DNA of 64,000 nucleotides from Spirosoma terrae. GTDB taxonomy: Bacteria > Bacteroidota > Bacteroidia > Cytophagales > Spirosomataceae. The DNA lies in contig NZ_JAAFZH010000002.1 in assembly GCF_010435915.1 (NCBI RefSeq), positions 62,001-126,000 on the forward strand. Direction: 5' to 3'. Below, piece by piece: positions 36,023 through 43,557 of this stretch (its first letter is position 1; each line of letters starts with the position of its first letter). The position numbers and the translations under genes were made by a program. The notes beneath the pieces were generated by a model. It was not told the DNA's origin, made no database searches, and worked only from the letters and a program-made list of their open reading frames with translations.

Positions 36023-36267
36023 GATGCCTGGCGAAAATTCGAAGCAGGGAAAAAGACCATATTATCCTTCATTGCTATATGAACGTAAGCGAAAACCGCC
36101 TGTAACGCTTCTTTTGTTAAACGAGGATAATTGTCGAGTAAGTCTTGTTCCGTCCATCCGTCAGCCAAACGTTCTAAAAGAAACTCAACAGATAAGCGCG
36201 TACCTTTTATAACAGGTTTTCCCTGTAGCACTTTTTCGTCAGATTGAATATATTCCTGCCAGTTCAT
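36019..36267 (-). CDS. DUF433 protein (probable antitoxin)
   Basis: 82 residues. The DUF433 core is visible: VLQGKPVIKGTRLSVEFLLERLADG, then DLLDNYPRLTKEALQAVFAY, which folds as a helix-turn-helix. Family members are encoded directly upstream of DUF5615 PIN-like proteins and are thought to neutralise them and repress the pair. The 4-base overlap with the next gene supports coupling. The pair interrupts the arginine genes. Confidence 0.88.
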   Translation of the reverse strand: MNWQEYIQSDEKVLQGKPVIKGTRLSVEFLLERLADGWTEQDLLDNYPRLTKEALQAVFAYVHIAMKDNMVFFPASNFRQAS

Positions 36268-36287
36268 AGCTGATTTTTAACGTCAAG

Positions 36288-36325
36288 GAGTTAGTTGGCT
36301 CTTTGCACAGAGAGCCAACTAACTC
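36288..36325 (-). terminator. Hairpin after argD
   Basis: A perfect 15-bp stem (36288-36302 with 36311-36325) and 8-nt loop lies between the argD stop and the start of the DUF433 gene. It probably separates argD transcription from the toxin-antitoxin-like pair. No T tract follows on the minus strand. Confidence 0.6.
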
Positions 36326-36333
36326 AATCAGAT

Positions 36334-37467
36334 TTATTGAAGGATGCTTACTTCTTTTTGCAGGGCTTCGAGGAACATATCAGCTTCGTCGACGCCAATA
36401 GCCAGGGAAGGCAGCAGACGAATGGTATTCTTGCCGGCTACGCCCGTAAATTGCTTATGATCGAATAGAAGCGTCTTACGTAGCGTTTCGACAGGGAAAT
36501 CGTATTCAATACCGATCATCAGACCACGGCCACGCAATTCTTTGTAGCCACCAATCTGTTGAATCCCGTTCATGAAGTAGTTCCCTACGTTGACGGCATT
36601 CTCGATGAGGCCTTCTTCTTTCATAATGTCTAATACCGCTACGGCAGCGGTGCAGGCCAGATGGTTTCCCCCGAACGTAGTACCTAACAAGCCATAACTG
36701 GCTTTGAATTTAGGTGAGATCAGAATGCCACCAATCGGAAAACCGTTGCCCATGCCTTTCGCCATCGAAATAATATCGGCCTGAATGCCGCTATACTGAT
36801 GGGAAAAGAACTTGCCTGATCGACCATACCCACACTGAACGCCGTCCAGAATCAGTACGGCTCCCGTTTCGTCGCAACGCTGACGTAGTGTTTGCAGAAA
36901 CTCATCACTGGCTACGTGGATACCACCAACACCCTGTATGCCTTCGACGATAACCGCGCAGGTTTCGGTCGTAATGGCCTCACGGGCTGCTTCGGCATCG
37001 TTGTACGGTAAGAACTTTACGTGCTGATTATAATTGATGGGCGCAACGATGGCTGGGTTATCGGTAGCCGCTACAGCACCGGCCGTACGCCCATGAAATC
37101 CTTTTTTAAACGCAATAACCTGTGTCCGACCGTTATGGAACGAGGCTAATTTCAGTGCATTCTCGTTAGCTTCAGCGCCGGAATTACAAAGAAACAGGGC
37201 ATAGTCTGGATGGTCTGAAAGATTGGCCAGTTTCTCAACGAGTTCCTCCTGCTGCGGTATCCGAACTGAATTCGAATAAAAAGAAATTTTATGGAGCTGA
37301 TCTGTCAAAGCCTGCACATACCGTGGATGAGTATGACCGACCGAAATTACGGCATGACCACCGTATAGATCGAGATAGCGAGTGCCATTGACATCCCACA
37401 GATAGCTTCCCTGCGCCTTAACGGGCTCGATGTCGTAGAGAGGGTAAACGTTAAAAAGTTCAGCCAT
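36334..37467 (-). CDS. argD: Acyl-ornithine aminotransferase (argD)
   Basis: 377 residues, a class III PLP-dependent aminotransferase converting N-acylglutamate semialdehyde to N-acylornithine. Seen in order: GGHAVISVGHTHP, CNSGAEANENALKLA (phosphate binding), FKKGFHGRT, VEGIQGVGG, LILDGVQCGYGRSG, and the PLP lysine in SMAKGMGNGFPIGG. TTFGGNHLACTA closes the active site. The family also contains ornithine and succinylornithine transaminases, but the arginine neighbours decide the role. It is the first gene of this minus-strand group in the window. Confidence 0.93.
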   Translation of the reverse strand: MAELFNVYPLYDIEPVKAQGSYLWDVNGTRYLDLYGGHAVISVGHTHPRYVQALTDQLHKISFYSNSVRIPQQEELVEKLANLSDHPDYALFLCNSGAEANENALKLASFHNGRTQVIAFKKGFHGRTAGAVAATDNPAIVAPINYNQHVKFLPYNDAEAAREAITTETCAVIVEGIQGVGGIHVASDEFLQTLRQRCDETGAVLILDGVQCGYGRSGKFFSHQYSGIQADIISMAKGMGNGFPIGGILISPKFKASYGLLGTTFGGNHLACTAAVAVLDIMKEEGLIENAVNVGNYFMNGIQQIGGYKELRGRGLMIGIEYDFPVETLRKTLLFDHKQFTGVAGKNTIRLLPSLAIGVDEADMFLEALQKEVSILQ

Positions 37468-37578
37468 TGCCAGTCCGGATAACTAACGTATCCAGCATTT
37501 ACGATGATAACCTATGACCTGGTTCGTGAAAACCGAGCGCGAATTTACGGAGAATCAAGGGAAAACGATGGTAAAACA

Positions 37579-37608
37579 AAAAAAGGAAGCCAGCAGACTT
37601 CCTTTTTT
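37579..37608 (-). terminator. Terminator of the alpha/beta hydrolase gene
   Basis: A perfect 11-bp stem (37579-37589 with 37598-37608) with an 8-nt loop and a T tract on the minus strand. It follows the hydrolase stop by 19 bases. Confidence 0.8.
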
Positions 37609-37626
37609 CAAACGTCCTGCCAATCG

Positions 37627-38346
37627 TTACAACTGGCTGATAAATTTGTTGAGCGTAGCAACCGATGATTCGGGCTGTTCAATCATGCTCAGATGCCCGG
37701 CCTGATCGATCAGGGCAACGTCGATTTTATCCGATAACGTAGCCAGCTCCTGGGTTTTATCGACCGGAATCAGTTGGTCGTCCTTGCCGAGAACCAGCAA
37801 TACGGGAAACGTAGCATTACGTAATACGGATGTGCGGTCGGGGCGCCCGGCAATGGCTTCCATTCCGGCACTAAGAGCGTCGGATGGTAAATCGCGAAAC
37901 CGATCGACCAGAACCTGCTTTTTCTCATCCGGATAAGCTGATGAAACCATCTTGGGGATCTGTTTTTCAATAAACTGGGCTCCGCCTTCGGCTCGCATGG
38001 TCGCAATGAGTTGCTGCCGTTGCGCTTTACGTTCGTCATTGTCGGCATAAGCGGTAGAATGGTACAACACCAGTCCACTGACCCGATCCGGATAACGTTC
38101 GGCAAAAGCCAGCGCTATATAACCGCCCATCGAATGCCCAACCAGAACAACATTATAGATCGAAGCTGATTGAAGCCGGGCATTCAGCTCTTCCGTATAG
38201 GCTTCAATGGTTGTGTGTGACGTAAGCCTGGAAAAATCAGGTTTAAGGACGGAATAATTGGAAGCCAGCTCATCATAGATATCATTCCAGATGGACGAAT
38301 CTACGCCATGCCCATGAATCAGTACTACCGATGCTACGTTGCTCAT
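37627..38346 (-). CDS. Alpha/beta-fold hydrolase
   Basis: 239 residues, cytoplasmic. The oxyanion region is VLIHGHGVDSSIW. The catalytic serine is in LVGHSMGGYIAL (near residue 88), the aspartate in VLGKDDQLIP and the histidine in DQAGHLSMIE, giving a complete triad. The family includes esterases, haloperoxidase-like enzymes and C-C hydrolases; the substrate is not evident. It lies between the lipoprotein paralogs and argD, on the same strand, but has its own terminator. Its start is 14 bases before the stop of the first lipoprotein paralog. Confidence 0.9.
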   Translation of the reverse strand: MSNVASVVLIHGHGVDSSIWNDIYDELASNYSVLKPDFSRLTSHTTIEAYTEELNARLQSASIYNVVLVGHSMGGYIALAFAERYPDRVSGLVLYHSTAYADNDERKAQRQQLIATMRAEGGAQFIEKQIPKMVSSAYPDEKKQVLVDRFRDLPSDALSAGMEAIAGRPDRTSVLRNATFPVLLVLGKDDQLIPVDKTQELATLSDKIDVALIDQAGHLSMIEQPESSVATLNKFISQL

Positions 38347-38359
38347 GCGAAAAGAGGAT

Positions 38360-38971
38360 TTACTGCAAAATGTCGAGAAGGATTAAGACCAGGCCGACTA
38401 CCAGCGCGATAGCACCGATTGCCGCGCCAAAGCCGTTTCCAATCAGGAGCAGCAGCAAACCGGCTGCCGCCACGATCAGGCCGATGGTTAACATAGACTG
38501 GGCCATTGGCTGATTGGGGGAGAGCTTATTCTTTATTTTCTTGTCGATTTTTTTGGTAGCCATCCGTTCCAGCAGCGTCATTTTTTTTGCTGTTACGTTG
38601 GTGTTAGCCTTGGCCAGCGCTTGAGGAGTAACAGAATTAAGCATCGATTTCACGCGCTCCATCCGTTTCGTTAGCTTTTTGTTCGACGCCAGTTTGTTGT
38701 CGTTACGAACATACGCGTCGAGTTGCTCAACGGCTTGTTTGGCCTGTGCAACCTGTTCTTCCGAAGATGGCGATGCCGGAGCACTTACCGGCGTTGAGGC
38801 CACAACTTCTGAAGGAGTTTCTGCTGACGTAGCAGCAGGTGTTACGGTCGCTTGTTTTGCGTGGTAGTTTTCGCGGGCGCTTGGCTGGAAATACGCTACC
38901 GGGCGGCTGCAGGACGACAGTACAGAAATGCCAAAAAGAGCAATGTAGATGTGTTTGGTCAATGTTTTCAT
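38360..38971 (-). CDS. Lipoprotein paralog 1 (SRPVAYFQP family, unknown function)
   Basis: 203 residues. The signal peptide ends in a lipobox (SVLSSC, cysteine near residue 22), and the mature protein starts SRPVAYFQPSARENY. An Ala/Thr/Pro-rich linker of about 50 residues follows, then a charged helical block with EQVAQAKQAVEQLDAYVRND and KKLTKRMERV, a lysine-rich KKIDKKIKNK segment, and two C-terminal hydrophobic helices (about residues 155-203). It is one of three tandem copies. I recognise no named family. A lipid anchor at one end and membrane helices at the other suggest it may tie two membranes or envelope layers together; that is inference. Confidence 0.75.
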   Translation of the reverse strand: MKTLTKHIYIALFGISVLSSCSRPVAYFQPSARENYHAKQATVTPAATSAETPSEVVASTPVSAPASPSSEEQVAQAKQAVEQLDAYVRNDNKLASNKKLTKRMERVKSMLNSVTPQALAKANTNVTAKKMTLLERMATKKIDKKIKNKLSPNQPMAQSMLTIGLIVAAAGLLLLLIGNGFGAAIGAIALVVGLVLILLDILQ

Positions 38972-39102
38972 AGAGTTATCGTATAAAGAAGAAGCCTACA
39001 GGCAGGCTATTACCCCAACAACTGCTGAAGGACAGCTTTGTTGCCTGAAGCTGGGTAAAAAATAGAAATTAATCAGATTTAGGCGACAAGTGTCGATTCT
39101 TT

Positions 39103-39148
39103 ATACGCAAAGAGCCGACACTATCTATAGCGCCGGCTCTTTGCGTAT
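39103..39148 (-). terminator. Terminator after lipoprotein paralog 2
   Basis: A perfect 15-bp stem (39103-39117 with 39134-39148) and a 16-nt loop lies 14 bases after the stop of paralog 2. It separates it from paralog 1. Confidence 0.7.
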
Positions 39149-39161
39149 TGATTGTTATAAA

Positions 39162-39785
39162 TTATTCTAATACACCCAGTAGGATCAGAACGATACCAAC
39201 GATCAGCAGGATCAGACCAAGTACGCCGATAACACCACCGAAAAGCAGCGATAAAATCAGACCGATAGCGCCAATGATGATACCGTTTCTCGCGTTACGG
39301 TTCAGTGCTTTTGCTTCATCGGGTGCTACGTGGTTTTTGATTTTCTTGTCCAGCTTTTTCAGCATAGCTTTTTCAACCAGCGACATTTTTTTCGTTGACG
39401 CTACGTTGGTTGACACGGCTGTCTTTTCGCTGGTAACCAGTAATTCATTTACTTTCTCCATCCGCTTAGCCAGTTTTTTGTTCGACGCCAGTTTGTTGTC
39501 GTTACGAACATAGGCTTCCAGTTGGCCAACCATTTGTTTAGCCTGAGCAACCTGCTCGGCCTGAGTTGGTGCTGGCGCAGCCTCTACAGCAGGAGCAGCT
39601 ACGGCTACCGCTTCTTCGGGAGCTGACTGGACTGGAGCGGTTTCAGCTACTGGAGCCGGAGCTGGTTTCACCGAAGTGAAATGCTCACGCTGAGTCGGTT
39701 GGAAATAAGCCACTGGGCGGCTGCAAGATGAAAGAATAGAGGCTCCAATTAGAGCTACAAGGAGATGTTTGGAAATAGTGCTCAT
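39162..39785 (-). CDS. Lipoprotein paralog 2 (SRPVAYFQP family, unknown function)
   Basis: 207 residues from ATG 39785 (MSTISKHLL); 25 further open codons upstream would destroy the signal peptide position. The lipobox is SILSSC, and the mature start is SRPVAYFQPTQREHF. The linker is rich in Ala/Pro/Val/Glu (about residues 45-90). The helical block EQVAQAKQMVGQLEAYVRND and KKLAKRMEKVNELL closely matches paralog 1, and the lysine-rich KKLDKKIKNH segment precedes two hydrophobic C-terminal helices ending LILLGVLE. It is as similar to paralog 1 as to paralog 3 or more so, consistent with local duplication. Confidence 0.75.
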   Translation of the reverse strand: MSTISKHLLVALIGASILSSCSRPVAYFQPTQREHFTSVKPAPAPVAETAPVQSAPEEAVAVAAPAVEAAPAPTQAEQVAQAKQMVGQLEAYVRNDNKLASNKKLAKRMEKVNELLVTSEKTAVSTNVASTKKMSLVEKAMLKKLDKKIKNHVAPDEAKALNRNARNGIIIGAIGLILSLLFGGVIGVLGLILLIVGIVLILLGVLE

Positions 39786-39968
39786 TGAGAACTTTTTTAG
39801 TGGGACTATAAAATTGTCAACCTGAACAACTGCAACATTATAGGTTTGTTGCGAAATCATTAACTATATCCTAAAAAAAAGGCAGAAAACCGAGCGAACG
39901 AACCAATACGATAGGATGCAGAAGGAGTTGTTTAATGCGTTTCCAACCCATACCGGTTGTGTATATAC

Positions 39969-40565
39969 TTACAACAAGCCAATCAGCAGCACAACAGCTC
40001 CGGCCAGTAACGCAATCAGGCCGACGGTTGCACCAGTGCCTGTGGTTAGGAGTAAGAGCAGTAAACCGACAATAACCAGCACCGCGCCTGTTGCCAGCGT
40101 ACCGCTGCTAATCATGGCTTTGTTCGGATTGTTGGGAGCCAGTTGTTTGCTAATTTTTTTGTTCATTTTCTTCAACATCATCCGCTCCATCAGGCCAGCT
40201 TTTTTGGTCGAGTTAGAAACTTCGACTGTAGACGAAGGCGTAGCAACCGAGGCCAGTGTGCGGATACGATTCAGGCGTTTCTGAACGGCTTTGTTATCTG
40301 CCAACTTGCTGTCGTTACGTACCAGCGCATCCATTTGGTCCAGCGCTTCGTTCATAGTGGTAGCCGGAGTGATAGGAGCAACTGGTGTTTCAACAGGTGT
40401 ACTGACGGCTTCTGCTGACACGACTGGAGCGATTACCGGAGCTGTTGTTTTAGCTGCGAAATTCTCCCGCTGAGTTGGTTGGAAGTAGGCCACCGGGCGG
40501 CTACAGGCAGTGAATAATGTGGCCATCAATAAACCGGCCATTACTTGTTGAGTACCAATTTTCAT
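39969..40565 (-). CDS. Lipoprotein paralog 3 (SRPVAYFQP family, unknown function)
   Basis: 198 residues. Lipobox TLFTAC, then SRPVAYFQPTQRENF. The Pro/Ala/Val-rich linker is followed by MNEALDQMDALVRND and KRLNRIRTLA, more diverged than in the other two copies, then KKMNKKISKQLAPNNP and two hydrophobic C-terminal helices ending VVLLIGLL. It is the copy nearest to clpX, but a strong clpX terminator lies between. Function is unknown; the conserved features across the copies are the lipobox with its SRPVAYFQP start, the VRND helix and the C-terminal hydrophobic pair. Confidence 0.75.
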   Translation of the reverse strand: MKIGTQQVMAGLLMATLFTACSRPVAYFQPTQRENFAAKTTAPVIAPVVSAEAVSTPVETPVAPITPATTMNEALDQMDALVRNDSKLADNKAVQKRLNRIRTLASVATPSSTVEVSNSTKKAGLMERMMLKKMNKKISKQLAPNNPNKAMISSGTLATGAVLVIVGLLLLLLTTGTGATVGLIALLAGAVVLLIGLL

Positions 40566-40667
40566 AGTAAGAAGGTATTAGCTTACGTGTAAAAAATACA
40601 TTATCAACTGGTAAACTGGCAACGTATCTATTTGTTGATGGGTAACCAGAATTTTCGATTAACTGGA

Positions 40668-40708
40668 AAAAAAATACCCGGTTCTGCTAAGAAACCGGGT
40701 ATTTTTTT
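40668..40708 (-). terminator. Terminator of clpX
   Basis: A perfect 16-bp stem (40668-40683 with 40693-40708) with a 9-nt loop and A/T runs at the ends. It lies 16 bases after the clpX stop. Confidence 0.85.
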
Positions 40709-40723
40709 GAAAAAGCGGAGAAA

Positions 40724-41953
40724 TTAAGCTACCGATCGTAGTTGATACGTACTGGATTTGCCGAATTTTTCCTGTGCGTAATCCAGGCTAACCGTTAGTT
40801 CTTTTACGTTCGGTTGGGAAGGAAGTTCGAACATGGCATCGGTAATAATCGACTCACAGATGGAGCGCAATCCCCGTGCGCCAAGGCCGTACTGAAGCGC
40901 CTGATCAACAATGTAGTTCAATGCACTTTCGTCCCACTGTAGTTCGATGCCTTCCATCTGGAAGAGTTTGTTGTATTGTTTGGTGATCGCATTTTTAGGC
41001 TCGGTCAGAATTTTCATCAAAGCCTCCCGATCGAGTGGTTCCAGGTGCGTCAAAACGGGTAGCCGACCGAGTAATTCAGGAATCAGGCCAAACGATTTCA
41101 GGTCGAGCGCCGAAATGTAGCGCATTAGATGGCCCTTTTCGAAGGTGTCGTTCAGTCGCCGATCGCCCGAAAAACCAATCGGACGCGTATTGATTCGTTT
41201 GGCAATGTGGCGTTCTATGCCATCGAAAGCGCCACCGCATATAAACAGAATATTTTCGGTATTCAGGGCAATCATGCGCTGGTCGGGATGTTTGCGTCCG
41301 CCCTGTGGAGGAACATTAACAACGGAACCTTCCAGTAATTTCAGTAATGCCTGCTGAACACCTTCTCCGCTCACATCGCGTGTAATGCTCGGATTGTCGG
41401 ATTTGCGGGCAATTTTGTCGATTTCGTCAATATAAACGATGCCACGTTCGGCCGCTTCTACGTTATAATCGGCAGCCTGTAGCAAACGGGTCAGAATCGT
41501 TTCAACATCTTCACCAACGTAGCCTGCTTCGGTGATGACCGTAGCGTCGGCAATGCAGAAAGGAACTTCCAGAATTTTAGCAATTGAGCGGGCCAGATAC
41601 GTTTTACCCGTACCCGTTTCACCGACCATCAGAATATTCGATTTCTCAATCGTTACGTCGTCGGTTTTGGCCTGCATCAGCCGTTTGTAGTGATTGTAGA
41701 CAGCAACCGTAATGGCTTTCTTCGCTTCATCCTGACCAATAACGTATTGATCGAGATGGCGTTTCATCTCAACCGGTTTGATCAGATTGATCTTGATCTC
41801 GGCTGGTTCACTTTTCTGCGGCCGCATTTCATCCAGAACTACCTGATGGCCCTGCTCAATACAGTAGTTGCAGATATGGGCGTCAATGCCCGATAAGAGG
41901 ATCAATACCTCGTTTTTGCGCCGTCCGCAGAACGAGCAACTGATTTGTGCCAT
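40724..41953 (-). CDS. clpX: ATP-dependent Clp protease ATP-binding subunit ClpX
   Basis: 409 residues. The N-terminal zinc-binding domain reads CSFCGRR and CNYCIEQG (residues 6-35). The AAA+ core follows with Walker [13 protein letters not shown], Walker [14 protein letters not shown], sensor and arginine-finger regions [12 protein letters not shown], and the GARGLRSI sensor 2. It unfolds substrates and feeds them to ClpP. A loop with IGFSGDRR corresponds to the IGF-like ClpP-docking tripeptide. It is encoded just downstream of clpP but separated by a terminator, so it may have its own promoter in the 268-base gap. Confidence 0.97.
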   Translation of the reverse strand: MAQISCSFCGRRKNEVLILLSGIDAHICNYCIEQGHQVVLDEMRPQKSEPAEIKINLIKPVEMKRHLDQYVIGQDEAKKAITVAVYNHYKRLMQAKTDDVTIEKSNILMVGETGTGKTYLARSIAKILEVPFCIADATVITEAGYVGEDVETILTRLLQAADYNVEAAERGIVYIDEIDKIARKSDNPSITRDVSGEGVQQALLKLLEGSVVNVPPQGGRKHPDQRMIALNTENILFICGGAFDGIERHIAKRINTRPIGFSGDRRLNDTFEKGHLMRYISALDLKSFGLIPELLGRLPVLTHLEPLDREALMKILTEPKNAITKQYNKLFQMEGIELQWDESALNYIVDQALQYGLGARGLRSICESIITDAMFELPSQPNVKELTVSLDYAQEKFGKSSTYQLRSVA

Positions 41954-42168
41954 TTACGTTGCAGTGTATAAGTATGTATAAAATTGGTACTGCTTGGTAA
42001 CAGCACACGTGACTTCGTTAAATAGCCTCTGAGGGAAGGCAGTGTTAAGCGAACTTCGCTAAAAATGATAATCGGATAACGATTAAGTTATCCGATAGTA
42101 ACAAAGTTATTCACCGGCTGGGAGATGGCCAAATCATAACGTTATCAGAATACGGGCTATGTTCATAA

Positions 42169-42205
42169 AAAAAGCGCAGACCAACCTACGTGATCTGCGC
42201 TTTTT
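42169..42205 (-). terminator. Terminator of clpP
   Basis: A perfect 12-bp stem (42169-42180 with 42194-42205) with a T tract on the minus strand, 17 bases after the clpP stop. It shows that clpP and clpX are at least partly separate transcripts. Confidence 0.85.
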
Positions 42206-42221
42206 ACAACTGAAACAAAAC

Positions 42222-42896
42222 TTATTTTTCCCGACGTAGTACTTCGTCGATGAGGCCGTATTCTTTGGCTTCATCGGCACGCATCCATTTGTCGCGGTCC
42301 GAATCTTTCTCGATCTGCTCAACGCTTTTGCCAGAGTGGTCGGCCAGAATCTGGTATAGTTCTTCGCGAAGTTTTACAATTTCGCGGGCTGTGATTTCGA
42401 TATCAACCGATTGACCCTGCGCACCGCCCGATGGCTGGTGAATCATGATGCGGGCATGAGGAAGGGCCGAACGCTTACCGGCAGCACCACCCGCCAGCAA
42501 TACGGCCCCCATCGAAGCGGCCAGGCTGGTACAGACGGTTGCTACGTCTGGACGAACGTATTGCATGGTATCATAAATACCCAGTCCAGCGTAAACAGAA
42601 CCGCCGGGGCTATTCAGATACATAAGGATATCTTTTTTAGGATCGGCTGATTCCAGGAACAGCAACTGAGCGACAATGATGTTGGCGATATTATCATCGA
42701 CCGGTAGGCCCATGAAAATGATACGGTCAGCCATCAACCGAGAGAACACGTCTACTTCACGGAAGTTCATCGGGCGTTCTTCGATGACCGAACGGGTCAT
42801 GTTTTCTACAGTGTGGTTTACATAGCCATCAACGGTCAGGCCATTAAGCCCCATGTGATGTACAGCGAATTTGCGGAATTCTTTTTCGTAATTCAT
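42222..42896 (-). CDS. clpP: ATP-dependent Clp protease proteolytic subunit ClpP
   Basis: 224 residues, full length. The serine nucleophile is in [15 protein letters not shown] (near residue 121), the histidine in [10 protein letters not shown], and the acidic third residue is in the DRDKWM segment. [29 protein letters not shown] and the C-terminal EYGLIDEVL are typical. It forms the proteolytic chamber that works with ClpX. A gap of 178 bases separates it from the divergent XRE regulator. Confidence 0.97.
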   Translation of the reverse strand: MNYEKEFRKFAVHHMGLNGLTVDGYVNHTVENMTRSVIEERPMNFREVDVFSRLMADRIIFMGLPVDDNIANIIVAQLLFLESADPKKDILMYLNSPGGSVYAGLGIYDTMQYVRPDVATVCTSLAASMGAVLLAGGAAGKRSALPHARIMIHQPSGGAQGQSVDIEITAREIVKLREELYQILADHSGKSVEQIEKDSDRDKWMRADEAKEYGLIDEVLRREK

Positions 42897-43074
42897 AATT
42901 GGGTTTACTCCTTTGTGTTGAAAACGAATAACAACTGGTGGAAGTTTCGATTTATAAACCTATCAGCGCTGAGCGGCTTAAAATAGATTTAGTTGCACCT
43001 AACATTGCAAAATTGCGTTATCCTTCCGAAAATCAGTGTCAGTTTAAGTGTAGAAATTATCGTAGTTACTTGAT

Positions 43075-43491
43075 ATGAAAGCATCCATTGAAGAAAAAAT
43101 ACGTCTGCACCGGCTTCAGAAGGGGCTGTCGCAGGAAAATATGGCCGATTTGCTCAACTTATCGACAACGGCTTATGGCGATATCGAACGTGGAAAAACT
43201 GACCTGACACTTTCTCGGTTGAATCAAATAGCAAAGGTGCTGGACGTAGCACCGTTAACTTTACTGACCGATGAGCCCATTCAGGCGCAGGTCATCGAGA
43301 GTAAAACCGATGACGCTACGTCCTATGAACTGGAACGTTTACAGTTGATGGTCGAAAAGCAGCAGGTCGAATTGGATAAGCTCCGGCTGGAAGCCGATTA
43401 CTGGAAGCGTAAATACGACGATCGTATTGCGATGGAGTTAGTTCGGGCACTGGGCGGAGTGCAACAGCCTCGGGAACGTATCGGGTTTTAA
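43075..43491 (+). CDS. XRE-family regulator with C-terminal coiled coil
   Basis: 138 residues. The helix-turn-helix occupies about residues 8-62 (IRLHRLQKGLSQENMADLL, then TTAYGDIERGKTDLTLSRL). The C-terminal half contains a heptad-like coiled coil (ELERLQLMVEKQQVELDKL, then EADYWKRKY), which is likely to dimerise it. It is divergent from clpP, so control of clpP is possible but not shown. Downstream is a bidirectional terminator shared with the RND pump gene. Confidence 0.88.
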   Translation: MKASIEEKIRLHRLQKGLSQENMADLLNLSTTAYGDIERGKTDLTLSRLNQIAKVLDVAPLTLLTDEPIQAQVIESKTDDATSYELERLQLMVEKQQVELDKLRLEADYWKRKYDDRIAMELVRALGGVQQPRERIGF

Positions 43492-43516
43492 ATCGTAAAG
43501 AATTGTATATAAAGTC

Positions 43517-43552
43517 GGTCGGCTCTTCTGACCAATTGCAGAGGAGCCGACC
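43517..43552. terminator. Bidirectional terminator between XRE gene and RND pump
   Basis: A 14-bp stem with one G-U pair (43517-43530 with 43539-43552) and an 8-nt loop between convergent genes. Confidence 0.75.
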
Positions 43553-43557
43553 GGTTG

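Noticed and set aside
37514..37705. 63-codon plus-strand frame across the hydrolase terminator
   Set aside because: It crosses a terminator hairpin and overlaps the hydrolase in antisense; no domain.
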